Assembly: GCF_030445035.2 (NCBI RefSeq)
Contig: NC_080678.1
Span: 113,748,599 to 113,812,598 of the forward strand
Source of the DNA: Dasypus novemcinctus
Taxonomy: Eukaryota; Chordata; Mammalia; Cingulata; Dasypodidae
Reading direction: 5' to 3'
Length of the DNA stretch: 64,000 nt
The notes beneath the pieces are model-generated. The model was given only the letters and a program-made list of their open reading frames with translations. It did no database searches and had not been told where the DNA came from. Positions within the stretch are counted from its first letter, which is position 1; the number at the start of each line of letters is the position of its first letter. Positions 34,030 through 46,598 of this stretch are shown one piece after another. The position numbers were made by a program, and so were the translations under genes.

Positions 34030-34421
34030 CAGGGAAGCAGATGTGGCTCAAGTGATTGAGCTCCTGCCTACCACATAGGAGGTCCTGGGTTAGGTTCCCA
34101 GTGCCTCCTGGAGAAGACCAGCAAGACAGTGAGCTGGAGCAATGGGCAGATGTGGCGAGCTGACTCAACAAGATGACGCAACGCAGGAGACACAAAGAGG
34201 AAAGATATAAGAAAAGCAGAGAGCTGAGGTGGCTCAAGTGTTTGAGCACCTCCCTCCCACATCAGAGGTCACAGAACCAGTTCCCAATGCATCTTCTAAA
34301 GAAGATGAGCAGACACAGAGCACACAGCAAATGGATATAGAGAGCGGACAGCAGCAGACAGTGAGTGCAAACAACAGGGGGGGGGAACAGGGAATGAATA
34401 AACTAAAAATTTTTTAAAAAT
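34030..34421 (+). mobile_element. Dimeric DAS-type SINE
   Basis: Heads near 34035 and 34220. The target duplication is aatcaatg (34022-34029 and 34422-34429). Confidence 0.85.
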
Positions 34422-34841
34422 AATCAATGTAATCTAGAGGATCAACAGGCTAAAAAGGAGAAATCATATAATCATATCAGTTGACACTGAAAAGACATCT
34501 GACAAAATCCAACAAGCTTTCATGATAACCCCAAACGAGTTAGGATTAGAGGGACCACCTCGACTTGATAGCTTGATAAAGAGCATCTAACATAGTTAAT
34601 GGTGAAAAACTGCATGCTTCCCCCCAGGTTGGGAATAAGGGAAGGCTGTCCACTTCACCACTCTTATTCAACATTGTACTGGAAGTCCCTGTCAGCCAAA
34701 TTAGGCAAGTAAAGGAATGAAAAGGCAGATTGGAACAGAAGACATTAGAGAGCCCCTTGTGCTACATAGAAAATCCCAAAGAAACTACAAAAACCCCCTG
34801 GAACAAATAAGTTAAGCAAGGTCACTGGATACAAGATCAAC

Positions 34842-35200
34842 TGTTACAGATTGAGTTGTGTCCTCCAAAAGGACATATTCATATCCCAACCCCCAGTCTC
34901 ATGAACGTGACCCTATTTGGATACAGGATTTTGAAGATATGATTTCTTAAGATGAGACCAATCTGGATCAGGCTCTGACAGAGAGAAGAGAGCCATGTGA
35001 CGGAGGCAGGGATGGAGTTATGCCACCAGCCGGGCAGAACCCTACCGACTTCAGGGGAGCCTGGCTCTGCCAGCAGCACCTGGGTTTGGACTTCAAGCCT
35101 CCAGACTGTGGGACCAGAAATTCCTGTTGTTTTAAGCCGCCTTCAGCAGCACCACCCATTTTGTGATACTTAAGTTAGGCAGCCCTAGGGAACTAAGGTG
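34842..35200 (+). mobile_element. MLT1-like solo LTR inside L1
   Basis: Begins tgttacagattgagttgtg and carries cttcaagcctccagactgtg and a 'ctgttgttttaagcc' block near the end, the standard MaLR LTR layout. The 5-bp duplication tcaac (34837-34841 and 35201-35205) is perfect, and L1 sequence continues across it. Confidence 0.85.
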
Positions 35201-35530
35201 TCAACATCAATGTACAAAAATCAATTGTATTTCTATTAGCAATAAAGTATGTGTAAATCTAAACTAAAAATACAAAACCATTTTCAATTGCTCAAAAAAA
35301 CTAAAAACTTAGATGTAAATCTAATAAAATATAGATGGGACTTGCATGCTGGAAGCTACAAAAAGCTTATGAAAGATATCCAAGAAGATCTCAGTAAATG
35401 AAGAGACATGCTGTGTTCATAGATGGGAATTTCTCCCCAAAATGATTTATTGGTTTACAACTTTTCCTATCAAAATCCCAGCAAGGGAAATCAAGGGAAT
35501 CCAGAAGAGAAAGGAGAGTCCATCACCATG

Positions 35531-35930
35531 TGACAGTTAAAACAAGGCCCAACGATAGCTAGGAGTGAGCCCGGAATGCCACAGCCTTAAGGGAGAAAGC
35601 ATCTCCTTGTTGACACCGTGGTTTTGGACTTCTCCTAGCCTCGAAATCACAGTTAACCTGATGAGGCTGACTGCTAACAAGTTCTGTCCCACCTTATGCC
35701 CTGTTCTTTTGGTGATGATTTCACTTCTGTCAGAAGCTGTCCCCTCCAAAGCAAACATGCAATAGAAGAAACAGATCTCAGCAATGGCACAAGACCCACT
35801 CAAGCATACTCAGCTATTGCCTTGTTATACACACAGAACCAGCAGAGCTGAGATTTTACTTGGTACATGTGGCTCGGTGGGTCCACACTAGAAAAGGTTG
35901 TTTCATGGTTTGAGGATGCTGTTAATATCT
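35531..35930. other. Unassigned, possible MLT1 fragment
   Basis: ttgacaccgtggttttggact at 35612 resembles an MLT1 segment, but boundaries cannot be fixed. No gene. Confidence 0.35.
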
Positions 35931-36095
35931 AGCTATGCTCAGAGATGCAGCCACCAAGTGCAATTAATGTCCCATGATGATGGAGGAGCTTGTTGTTATG
36001 GGAGGAGTGGGGCGAGGGGGGTGGGGGGTATAGGTGACCTCAAATTTTTTTTAATGTAACAACAACAAAAAAAAAGACAAAGAAAAAAATACATA
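35931..36095 (+). mobile_element. L1 3'UTR end fragment
   Basis: The ggagcttgttgttatggg block, G-rich tract and ttttttttaatgtaac match the 3' module at 4540-4650. It ends in an A-rich segment. Confidence 0.7.
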
Positions 36096-36909
36096 TATAG
36101 CTATGCAGCTGAAGTGAAGATACTTCAGTCTCCTTTCCAAGAATGGCTTCCAACAAGACATCATGGATTAAAATGGACTGTTCCTAAAAGCAGGCTATCA
36201 CAATTTTTCAATGGAAGGCTCAGCTTAATCACAGCCACAGGAGCCCAAGTTCAGGAGGCCCAAATCCCCGGCTCTGCCCACTTTATATTTTGAATCCCAG
36301 ACAGAAGAGATGCTGGCCCTACCTGCAGGCCCCATTCTGGCATCCGGGCTGCTGAGCATCTCTTCTTGTAGGTCGGCCTGGGAGGGCCTCCTTGGGAACT
36401 CCCAGGCCAGGCCCTGCACCTTGTGAGACTGATCAATGCTCTTTCATTCTGACGGCCCTTGGGATTTCTCTTCTGACCCTGTGAGAGATGTGAAACAAGA
36501 TGTTTTTAAGCAGCAGGTGGGTATTCTGTATAAAAATAAGGTCAGGGTGCCAGGAAACAAGGGCTCTGGTCTCCTTCACCTTGGGAATGCTCCTGGGAAC
36601 GTTTCTTCTTCTTTGTGGCCAGCACTCATGCCATTCAGTGGAGACATCACCTAGCTGGATGTGAACTGTCAGGGCCTCTTAGAAGAGAGGATGAAGATTA
36701 TACCAAGGGTTGTTTAAGTCCAGTTTTCTGGGTTTGAAACCATCCCAACACTTATAATTTGTCTACAAGGCTTTATTTTCTGACTTTTTGTGTCTATTCC
36801 AGAAGCCTTGGCGCTTTGCATTCACATATAACCAAGAGCCATGACCCTCAGTCCTTCTCCAGGCTCCAGCTTGAACCCCAAGAGCTAGGGGCTTCTGTAC
36901 ATTCTCCAG
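36096..36909. other. Unannotated
   Basis: Average composition. No repeat or coding signature recognised. Confidence 0.35.
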
Positions 36910-36918
36910 AAAGTAATG

Positions 36919-37326
36919 AGGGAAGCAGATCTGGCTCAACTGCTGGAGCATCTGCCTACCACATGGGAGGTCCAAGGTTCAAACCCAGGGCCTCCTGACC
37001 TATGTGGTGAGCTGGCCCACATGCAGTGCTGATGCATGCAAGGAGTGCCGTGCCACACAGGGGTGTCCCCCACACGCAAGGAATGCACCCTGTAAGGAGA
37101 ACTGCCCAGCACAAAAAAAAATGCAGCCTGCCCAGGAGTGGTGCCACACACATGAAGAGCTGAGGCAGCAAGATGACACAACAAAAAAGAGATGCAATTT
37201 CCCACTGCCGCCAGATAATGCAAGCGGACACAGAAGAACACACAGCAAATGGACAGAGAGCAGACACCTGGGGGGGGGAGCAGGAAGGGGAGAGAAATAA
37301 AATAAAAAAATAAATCTTAAAAAAAA
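36919..37326 (+). mobile_element. DAS-type SINE (long form)
   Basis: The target duplication is aaagtaatg (36910-36918 and 37327-37335). Missing about 10 bp in the middle relative to the 30601 copy. Confidence 0.9.
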
Positions 37327-37335
37327 AAAGTAATG

Positions 37336-37710
37336 GGAAGGTCCTAAGAGACAAATGATTCCCAGTCTCTAGAACTAGAGTAAATAATGTCTCACTTATC
37401 TGTCACTCATAATGAATTTTTCAGAGTACTTTAAGTATCTGAACTTTTAGAAAAATACTTTGGAGGGAAAATTTCCCCAAATGGATCTCTTGTTTTGTTA
37501 TCTTTTTAAATATCAATACATCTAAAAATTTAAATATTTTTAAACAACTTTGATAATTAATCAATCAACACTAGAGCTTCTAAGATGCTTTGGCCTGGTG
37601 CTACAAAGGCACTCAACAGCTCTGGGTTTTTTTTCCAATCACTTTCTAGTGAATTGACTATAACATTTCCAAAGTTCTGAAATGGCTAACAGACCACAGA
37701 AAGACTTTTC
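37336..37710. other. AT-rich, no gene recognised
   Basis: Last AT-rich stretch before the GC-rich block. Confidence 0.4.
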
Positions 37711-39814
37711 TTTAGGAACCTGCTTGGCCTGGCCCAGGGCCGACTGCCGTCTCCCAGCCGAGGTGGGCCGGTCCTGGCAGGTCGGCTGAGCGCACTGTCA
37801 TGGTCCACACCGCGGATGGGGCAGCCGCGTGCGGGAAGGGGGACAGCCGCACACAGCAAGGGGCGCCTGTGAGGCTGGAGGGCAGGAGGGCTGATCCCTG
37901 GGGCGAGGGACTAGGCGGGTGGGGGCTCGCGGGGACTGGGGCACCCAGCAGGGGCTGGTTTCTGGAGCCCAGGCTGCTTGCACAGATGCTTTCCCCGCCT
38001 GGTACATCACCAAGGACTCATGCATCTTACACTTCAAACCCACGTGCAACAATCAAGGTGTCAGGGAGAAAAAGCAAGGCTGGGGCAGGGCAGGGGCAGC
38101 GCGCATGCCCCAGGGCCCTTCCAGGCCTGCTACTGGCTGCACCCTAGACAAGACAGCTGGCGCAGGGGGAGGAGCGTTTGGGGGATATCGGGGGCCTCGG
38201 CCTCTCTCTCAGCCCCCCAGGGAAAAGGCAGGCTGTGGGTAAACATGGCCTCACGGCTCTGCTCCCCCAGAAGCAGGGTCAAAGGCTGCCGGTGGGGGGG
38301 GCAGTAAGGGGTGAGAGGTGTCCCAGCGGTTCTGGAAGATGCAGGTGACCTAAGGACGGGGGATAGGCTCACGGACCTCGCAGAGCAGAGGAAGCCAGTC
38401 CCCAGGGTCCCCAAGGGCTGCCAAGGGCTGCCAAGGTCCCCAAGGACCCCCACGGCAGCACAGGCAAGGAGGCAGCCAGGGCTCGGCAGGACCCTGCAGA
38501 GGCAGGAGGCCGGTTCCCTCGGGTGCAGGCTCAAGGATGGGGCCAGGCCGTGGGACCACCGGTCAGCCAGCGTCCACCACCCCCAGGCAGGAGCAGGTGG
38601 TGCAGCCCCTGGAGAAACCGAGTCGAAGAGGAGTCAGCTCCCTGAGGACAGAGGGACAGGAGCTCTCTGAGGGCCGCATGCCATCGTGCACGCCGTGGTC
38701 CAGCTCCCCATTCCTGCAGGGACACCCCCTCCCCATCCCGCCGAGCTGCGCTCCTGCCGATCACCCCACAGCCCACAGCGGGCAGGGCGGGGCGCTCTGA
38801 GCCGTCCACTCCTGCCCGACACAGGGACGGTGCCCAGCTCTTGGGGCACTGGCACAGCAGGAACAAAACGAATGAAACACTTAGTGAGTCCCAGAAACCG
38901 CCCCGGTGCCCCCCTCACTCCGCCAAGCCCTTCCGGGCCCCACTGTGCCCAGGGGCTCCGTGCACCCCGCTGCTGTGGGGTCCCTGCCTCTCCGTGTGAG
39001 CCCCAACCTCAGGCCACAGCTTCTCCCTATGGTGAAGAGGGAGGAAGACGCTGCCTGCAGGGCCTCGGGCGCTGGGCCTTTCCCCAGGGCCCAGCCCCCT
39101 GGGTGGGTGGCTGTGGGTGGGAAGGTGTGCCCCACAGGTGGGGGTGGGACCCAGGGGCCACCAGCCAATCTCAGGGGCTGCACGGAGCACCCTCGCCCCG
39201 GAGCGCCCCAAGATGGGGCAGCGCGGGCTCGGCACCCACTGCGGCTTCAGGCAGCTGCCGCCTTCCAGAGACATGGCCCCTTTGGACACCTGCCCCCAGG
39301 GGACACCCAGGCACCCTCCTTCCACCTGCTGACTGCCAAGAGACCTTGTCCAGTGTCCTGCACTGCCCAGCGGGCGCTGTGGGTCCCCAGGACCACCTGG
39401 AAGGCCCTTGTTCGCCACAGCAACTGTGCAATGCCGCAGGAGGGGAGGGTGCCCCCCGGAGCTGGGACTGCAGGGTGGGATGGACATTCACGGGGCGCCC
39501 ACAGGAGCTTCCTGGGTCCGTGATGAGGGCCCGCCTGCTGTCCACGGAGCACACCCCTCCACGGGACCTGTCTGGGCCGGAGGGCTCCACTGGGGAAGTC
39601 TGACACAGGACCCGGCCCCCAAGCTCTGAGGCTGGGGTTCCACGGGCTGCAGCAGTCCTGGCACGTGGGGGCAGGAGTGCCAGGGCATGGCCCTGAGGCT
39701 GGGCCTTCTGGAAGCCACGGGACTTGGGCTGGGCAGCCTCCACCTTGGGGGCCCATGGAGGCCGCTCTGTGCCCAAGGGTGATTTTGTCTCTGGGCCAGA
39801 GGGTGCCATTAAAA

Positions 39815-39932
39815 GGACATGAGACTTACGGTCAGCCACCCCTGGCTGAGTCTGAGCTCTTGATTTGGGAGGCAGACACCCGCTGTGGCTGGCCTCTGGG
39901 AGCCTCGGTCTCCCCATCATAAAATGGGACTC
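39815..39932 (+). mobile_element. MIR fragment
   Basis: ctgagtctgagctcttg and tctccccatcataaaatggg give the core and 3' end of a MIR. Confidence 0.65.
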
Positions 39933-39939
39933 AATGTTC

Positions 39940-40368
39940 TGTTATGGGTTGAACGGCGGCTCCCAAAAGCACTTGCTTGAGTCCAAACCCCTGAACCTCT
40001 GACGGCCCTTGGGATGGGCCCTAATCCAGTACAACCAGTGTCCTTACAAGGAGAGAGGACTGGATGTGGCTCGGTGGTTGAGCACCTGCTTCCCATGTAT
40101 GAGGTTCTGGGTTCGATCCCCGATACCTCAAAAAAAAGGAGGAGGAGACACACAGAGAGACAGAGGGGAGAAGGCTACAGGGCAGCCAAGGTGGGATGCC
40201 CTGGCTTGGCAGCCTGCCCCTGCCAGAAGCCGGCAGAGGGGTGTGGGAAGTCTCCCCTGCAGGCCCCAGAGGGAGCCTGGCCAGGTCTGGATTCTGGACT
40301 CGGGGCCTGCGGGAATCCTCTTCTGTCGTTTAAGCCCCAGCCTGTGGTGCTTGGTCGTGGCAGCACCA
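39940..40368 (+). mobile_element. MLT1-like LTR split by a SINE
   Basis: Begins tgttatgggttgaac. The 'gggccctaatccagtac' and 'ccttacaaggagag' blocks precede the SINE, and ttctggactcggggcctgc and 'cgtttaagcccc' follow it. Diverged, and GC-shifted like the host block. Confidence 0.75.
40057..40138 (+). mobile_element. Short DAS-type SINE
   Basis: Head with B-box-like gggttcgatccc and a tail of eight A, inside the MLT1. It is the only SINE in the GC-rich block. Confidence 0.85.
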
Positions 40369-40559
40369 GGAGTTGAAGATGCTTTCTTCCCCACAAGGTG
40401 GATTTGGGGGCGCGGTTCTCCTGCCACTGTGACAGGGATGGGTAGAGGGTGCCCCCTCCCCAGGGGGAGGCGAGGGCTGAGGACAGTGCCTTGGCCATGG
40501 AGAGGGCTTGCAGCAATGGCTCGGGCCGGAGGTGGGCAGGAGGGAGCGACGGGCCATGG

Positions 40560-40680
40560 AGTCTGACATGTCCCCTTCTCCATGTTACAGGGAGGGAAAC
40601 CGAGGCACAGGAGTGTGCAGAGCCCCAGCTGATGTCCCAAATCCTCCTAGGAGCTGGGGTCAGGCTGAGGACGTGCACCC
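40560..40680 (-). mobile_element. MIR fragment
   Basis: gggaaaccgaggcacagg with 'cagagccccagctg' gives the reversed MIR 3' half. Confidence 0.65.
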
Positions 40681-42464
40681 AGCAGGACGGCCAGTCCACT
40701 GTCCTTCCGCCATCTTCGAGCGTGTGGGGGGCTCCTGCTCCGCCCGGCCCCAGGCCTGGCCCCATGCCCACCCTCTGCACCTGCCCCCTGGGTTCTTCTA
40801 GACCTCCAGGAGGGGCTCTGAGCACCACCCTAAGGTGGGGTCACACCCAATACCCACAGCCCCATGCACTCTGGGCACAGCCTCTGCCCACCCCACAGAG
40901 CAAGGCTTAGAAGCAGCACGGACCTGCTCGAGGTGGCCAGCAAAACAGCAGGGGCCCTGCGGTTCAGTGGTGTGACTCAGGGTGCCCTGACACCCCTGAG
41001 CTTCCGGGACAGAGCAAGGCTGGTGCCGCTGGGGGCTCTGGTTCCCCGCCATGGGACTTCCCTCGCAAGGCAGTGTGCCCAGGGGCCCAGCAGCGCTCCA
41101 GTGCTGTGAGAACTAAGGGAAGCAAGCCCGCCCGCAGCCACACGCCTGGCACCCTGGAGTGGCAGCCCTGTCCAGAGGAGCCTTCCCAAAGTGCTTGCCC
41201 GCAGAGCCGGTTCTTCCTGCCCGTCCACGGGGCAAGGGTTCCCGGAGGAGCGCTGCAGCAGCAGGAGGCTCTGCCGTGCCCCTGCCCACCCGGCCCGGCC
41301 TGGGACCCACCTCCCTGCCCACATAAACACCAGAGGAGGGCCGTAATCCCGCTTTGCCTCCAGGAGCCAGGCACCACCCCAGGGCAGGCCCAGGGGTGGC
41401 CTGGCTGAGGGACAGCAGCGGTAACTGAAAATGCAGTGTCCTCGGCCATCAGCTGCGAGTCACGGCTGCACCTGTACCAGAGGGGCCGCACAGGTGAGTT
41501 GCCTCTTCACTCAGGTGCTCAGGAGCTCAGCCATCAGGCATCTGCCTCCTGCAGGCCGAGGGGATGCCGGTCGCCCCGAACCCCTCCTGAGCCGCCCTCC
41601 ATGATCAGCGTCCCAAGGCAGGCAGCAGTAGTGTGAGAAGAGACTGGGGTGCAGGGCTGGGCTGAGCAGGGGGCAGCCACGCCCCAGGGGTGTCGGGCAG
41701 GCAGGGCCCACCAAAGGCTCCTGCCAGACCTGTGAACAAGGCCAAGCTCAGATCCTCTGCCTGCGTGGGTGTGCAGGGACTCAGAAACAGGCACTGCTGT
41801 AGGCTGGCCCAGAGACTGCAGGAAGCGATGCTGAGGAGGCACAGCACAGCGCAGGCTGGAGGGAGCCAGGGCGTGGAGGAGGGCGAGGTGGCAAACACGC
41901 AGGGCTGGGCAGATGAGGGCTGCACTGAAGGTGGGGGTGACGCAGGGTGACGCATGAGAGGTGCAGGGAGCTGGGGAGGGGGAAGGCACACATGGTGAGA
42001 GATGGGAGATTGGGGGACAGGCACTCAGGGCGCGAAGAGAAGGGGTGTGGGGGGGCAGAGCTGGCATCCCAAGGGCCACGGGAGCTGGGGAGGCCCAGGA
42101 CGCGTGGGCGGGCTGAGCGTGGTGGGTGGGCTGAGGCCAGCGAGGAGGTGGGAGGGGGGAGGGGGGAGGGTGAGCAGGGGCCCTGGGGGAGGAGCAGGGG
42201 TGAAGTGGATGGAAACCATGGAAGAGCCCAAGGAAAGCACAGGCGGGTCTCAGCAAGCTCCATGGCCCGGGACAAACGCCCAACACCCACCCCCAACAGC
42301 ACTCCAAAGATGGCCAGGAACAGGGCAGGCCCACAGAGAGACAGCGTCCTGCACTCCCCCCACAGGCCGCCCTGCTGCAGGAAGAGCTCAGAGAGCGTTA
42401 AAGCTCGGAGCCATCCATCTTCACCGGTGAAAGCTGCAAAGTAACTTTTCTTTTTAATTTTTTA

Positions 42465-42725
42465 CATTTAATTTTTAATTATTTTTAATAAAGGTACTTA
42501 AAACAAATACATAGTTTTCAGAATCAAAGAACTGTAAAAGCCTTCTAAAGAAAAAGAAATGATATTCCTGTTTTTCCTTAGCGTATCACTTATATTTTGA
42601 GTGGATGTTGAGAGAAGAGCTGCCATAACCCACTGGGTGGACTGGGGGAGAGGGTAAACTACAGCATAAACTATTATCCATGCGGAGCAGCAGTGCTCCA
42701 AAATGTAGTCACCAAACACAAAGTA
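42465..42725 (+). mobile_element. L1 3'UTR fragment in GC-rich DNA
   Basis: 42465-42590 is AT-rich. 42616-42720 matches the ccataacccactgg, gtaaactattatcc and gtgctccaaaatgta blocks of the 4470 copy. Confidence 0.65.
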
Positions 42726-42876
42726 ACTTTTAAGGTAACACAGAGCTCAAGGCAGGGTAAAGGCCAAGGTCACGGGAGGAAAAGGAGAAAATGGGTGACA
42801 GAGAGGTTTCCATGGACGTCATGTGGGAGGAATGCCGGCCCTGGGCCACAGACAGCGATTAAAACACAGCCCATCT

Positions 42877-43076
42877 GAGTGTGTGTGTGCACACGTGTGT
42901 GATGTGTCTGTGTGTGCATGTAGCCCTGTGTACGTGTGTTTCTGTCTGCATATGCGTGTTTGTGTGCCTCTGCATGTATGCACATGTTTGTGCATGTATA
43001 TGTGTGGTGAGTGTGTCTCCATGTCTGCATCTAGCACGTGTGTGTATGTCTGCACAACATGTGTGCAGAAGTGCTG
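42877..43076. repeat. Degenerate GT-rich tract
   Basis: About 200 bp of interrupted (gt)n with gtgc and gtat steps. Long alternating purine-pyrimidine runs could adopt Z-DNA. Confidence 0.85.
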
Positions 43077-44130
43077 GGAAGCATACATGTTCCATGTCAC
43101 ATGTACGCGTGTGCATGGACTCACACAGCAGGCGATCACAAGCACTCTCAGGATAGGGGGGCCTCATCTCTCTCCTGCTCTCTTTCGACTCCTCTTCTCT
43201 TCATTTATCCCTGTTGGCTGTTTCCCACACTTTCTCTGGTGAATATGTATGGCTTTGTCATCAGCATAAGAAAAATGCACGTCCTCCTAAACCCAGGGCA
43301 TGAGGCTTCCGCAGTAGCCCCCTGGGGGAGAGGGAAGGGGGTCCCTGCCCTCGGGGGCTTCCTCGCAGGCTCCTGGAGAAGGGAGACATGTTCCCACCAC
43401 TGGGTGTGACCCAAGGAAAGGAGGGGGCCCTGGGCCCAGGGCAGAGGAGATTTGTGCCCTCCTGGGTGGGTGTCAGGAGAGGCTGCATCAGGCTGCATGC
43501 GACAAAGGCCCCTCGACACACCTCTCAACTCTTGATCGTAAGGAACCCAGGAAATCACCTCCGTTCTCTCACGACTGGAAACGTGTTCTGCCCTGCGTCC
43601 TGAGCAGTGCACACACTTTGCCTCTCCTTTCCTCAGACCCCCTAACTTCTCCTCTCCAGCTGGCAGAAGGCAAGGCTCTGCATAGGTGCCAAGCTGTGCC
43701 ACCCTGCAGGAGCTGATCTGGGGCAGCCCAGCAGGTCCCCGAGCCAGCCTATCACACACCCTCCCCTCTACTTCGTTATTTCCTCCAAATCTTACACTAT
43801 TCCCCACCCCCAAAGTATTCCTTTCTCTCCCCTTCTGCCCCCAATGCCTTTCAGGCCCACCCTGCCACCTCTTCCAGGAAGCCTCCCTGGCTCCTCGGGC
43901 ATCCTCAAGGAATGCACAGCCTCTTCACAAGGCGCACCTTCCACTCTACCCCGCTCAACTCTCAAGGGTGGGGAGTGGCTCCCTGGAGGGCTGCACAGTG
44001 AGGCTTCTGAGCTGGGGTCTCCGTGGACTCCCATGTTCTGAGTTAGATTAATGATGCCTGCCGCAGGCCAGGCCAGGGCAGAGCAGGCGCAGCTCTGGAT
44101 CTGCATCCCTCTGGCTCCTCAGTGCCCCTC

Positions 44131-45465
44131 ATTCAACAACTGGCTGGTACTTTGCATTCCTAACCAGATTATTCATTTACTCGTTAAAGAAAAAAATTAG
44201 TGTTTACCATGTGCCAGGGTCTTGGAGACACAGTGCCCGCTCCCTGCGTTTACCTTCTTCAGGAACGGGTCATGGGAGGGGATAATGATAAACAGATCAA
44301 CAGACAAATGGAAGGTGGTGAGATAGTCTGTGGACAGGCAGTTGGGGTGTTTACATGCAGGGAGGGCTGTTGGAATCTGCTGGCTGGGACATACAACACC
44401 TGAGAAGAGGTAGTGGACACAATTCATGGGCAGACGTTAAAAGGGGTAGATAAGATGTATTTGCATTTTTCACCAGTTCTTTAAAAGTAAACATTTTTTG
44501 CCTCTGAAAATATTCTTTACCAAACACTCTACCCTCCCCACCCCCCAAAATACAGCTACACCATTATCAAATTGAAAATAGGGGCATCTTTATTTTTACA
44601 ACATCAAAATGTTTTTTCACATGATCGATAATGGAAGCAGTTCTTGAAGCACCTGTATCACAAGAGGCTGGTACTTAATAAACAGCCTGTGAAAGTTAAG
44701 TGATTTCAAAGGAGCTCTTCATCATTAATTCTAAAACACATAATCAGGATTGAAGTTGAAATATGTATGGGATATCAGTCACTTAGTAATCTAGCGGTGG
44801 CATTGATAATAATTCACTCTGAAGCAATGGCAGAAGCATCTGGTCTTTCCCATGGTGGAAGCAGGACAAGGCACCTGGCAGGGGAGGGGACACGAGCATG
44901 TGTCCAGAAGGAGCTCATGGCCGGCAGCACAGAAGAACACTTTATTTAAAAAAAAAAAAAAAAGAACAGGATTCATGGCTGAGGAGAGATTAAGTGGCCA
45001 AGAGAACCTATAGTGACCGGATCAAAACTACCTGATTCCCAAAAACTGTGGAGACAGAAGTGTGGATGTTTGCAGGTTTAGGGAGCCCCTTGTGAAGATG
45101 GGGCCTTATAGAATCCCAGTGAAATTATGAGAGTGTGTTGTCTAAATGCAGCCTTCAAAGGGACCCGGCTTGGCAAGACAATTCTCAAATTGCTCCTCAA
45201 GTCCCAGCAAGACTTTAATGGCCAAAATTGCTGACTCCTCGGTTAGTTTCATTTAATGATCATCTGGCTCTGCTCTGGGGGCTGGAAGGAGAATCTGCAG
45301 AGGGGGGTCCTGCCTCTCAACACAGCAAGCTCCTTCCCTCCACCCGTCCTGCTCAGAACACCAGGCAGGGTGCAGAAACTGCGCTTATATATCTGCTGTG
45401 GGAAATGGGGAGTTAGGGCTTAATGGGTTCAGAGTTTCTAGGGTGTAGAAACGTGTTGGTCACGG
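44131..45465. other. Unannotated
   Basis: Composition returns to average. A run of about 18 A lies at 44946-44963. No gene recognised; could hold old repeats. Confidence 0.35.
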
Positions 45466-45592
45466 ATGGTAGGGATGGTAGCACGACATTGTGAATGTAT
45501 TTAATACCACTGAACCCTATACCTGAAAGCAGTTATCTTGGGAAATTTGTTTTATGTATGTCACCCTAATAATTTTTTAGAAAAGAAAAGCC
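45466..45592 (+). mobile_element. L1 3'UTR end fragment
   Basis: aataccactgaaccctatacc followed by ttttatgtatgtcacc resembles the last part of an L1 3'UTR. Confidence 0.6.
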
Positions 45593-46598
45593 AAAAAGCA
45601 AACCCAGGGTAAAAACTACTGACTTTTAATGATTATGGACCTATTATTTTTGCTTGGAATTTGAGGGTAAAATATCAATCAAATTGACTGTTAAAAAAAT
45701 CTGTTGGATGATATTGAGGAGCTAACGAGTCAGTAAATGATTATGACATGGCCAAGATGCAGGAAAAAAACAGATGCAGATGGAAAAGCCTAATATTTGT
45801 GCCCTACAGGCACTGGCAGTTCTGGAATAGTGTCAAAATTTAGAGGTGGACGTGGTAGTAAAGGAGGCACAAAGGAACATGTGCAGAACAAAAGAGAACC
45901 GAAAAATCAAAGGGCAAATAATTCTTTACCCTGCTACACCTGAAAGATTTCTCCATTAAAGAAACCACACTTTGCTACATTACAGAGGAGAGCATTCTAT
46001 AACTGGGAATTGTGTAAACAACCCTAATAGCCAGGCCTACCAAAGGAATCCATAAATAAAAGGAGTCTCAATTTATACTACATTGCCATAGGAAGAAAAC
46101 AAAAAATGAAAGTGAAAACGGCCATAAACAACCATGAGGCAGAGGAAAACTGAATCACACTCCAAACTAAATTAAATTTCCTCAAAAAAGCATTTGGGGG
46201 TATGAGAAAAATACCTTCAACAGGATTATGAAAATTAAGAACATAAATGGACAGAAGACAGGAGAGAAATGAAGCAAAATTCATTGAACTCAGGAAACAA
46301 ATACGTAAAGTTGACAATATCACATCAGCAATTGAGACTAAATTAAAGATGCCCAAAGAATAATAGAATGAATAAAAATGTAATTAAAAGCACTGAAGAA
46401 GGAATGGAAAACATTCAATAAAATTAAAATAAGGGGAGGGGTTAAAATGAATGGTAGGCAAATAAGTAAAATCCAGTATGCATATTGTTGGATTCCTTTA
46501 AGAAGAAAAACAAAACAACACAGTACAATATTTAAAACTCTAATCCAAGAAAAGTTTTTTTTTCTCCCCAAACTTAAGATCTGAATCCCAGGGCTCAC
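45593..46598 (+). other. Left flank of the provirus, possibly L1 ORF1-like
   Basis: A-rich + strand text at 46230-46400 (aagcaaaattcattgaactc) resembles L1 ORF1 or the region before it, but the family is unclear. The last 40 bp before the LTR match neither the LTR start nor the L1 found on the right side. Confidence 0.35.

Larger units (their letters stand above)
31411..35530 (+). mobile_element. Long degraded L1 with four later insertions
   Basis: Starts with a 5'UTR-like ttctgggcaagatgg (31418). ORF1-type sequence lies at 32390-32930, then ORF2 pieces at 33412-33606, 34430-34841 and 35206-35530; the block caatgtaatctagagg and the 'ttattcaacattgtactgga' stretch at 34666 are RT-domain signatures. 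Stops are frequent and parts of ORF2 are missing. Three SINEs and an MLT1 LTR interrupt it. Confidence 0.75.
37711..44130. other. GC-rich, SINE-poor block without recognisable gene
   Basis: About 6.4 kb of GC-rich DNA with only one SINE, against roughly one per 1.8 kb elsewhere. Old repeats (MIR near 39815-39932 and 40560-40680, an MLT1 at 39940-40368) show it is ancient single-copy DNA. Open frames up to 305 codons (38686-39603) have no domain, overlap on several frames and both strands, and show no Kozak-ATG, splice or codon pattern that I trust. It may contain introns or non-coding exons of a gene outside the window. A short tandem of agggctgcca lies at 38403-38430. Confidence 0.4.

Noticed and set aside
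38130-39920. Open frames of 205 to 305 codons in the GC-rich block
   Set aside because: Overlap on several frames and both strands, no domain, no plausible start context; expected by chance at high GC.
41534-42334. 266-codon open frame on the - strand
   Set aside because: Pro/Ser/His-rich low-complexity translation of G-rich + strand DNA with no recognisable motif.
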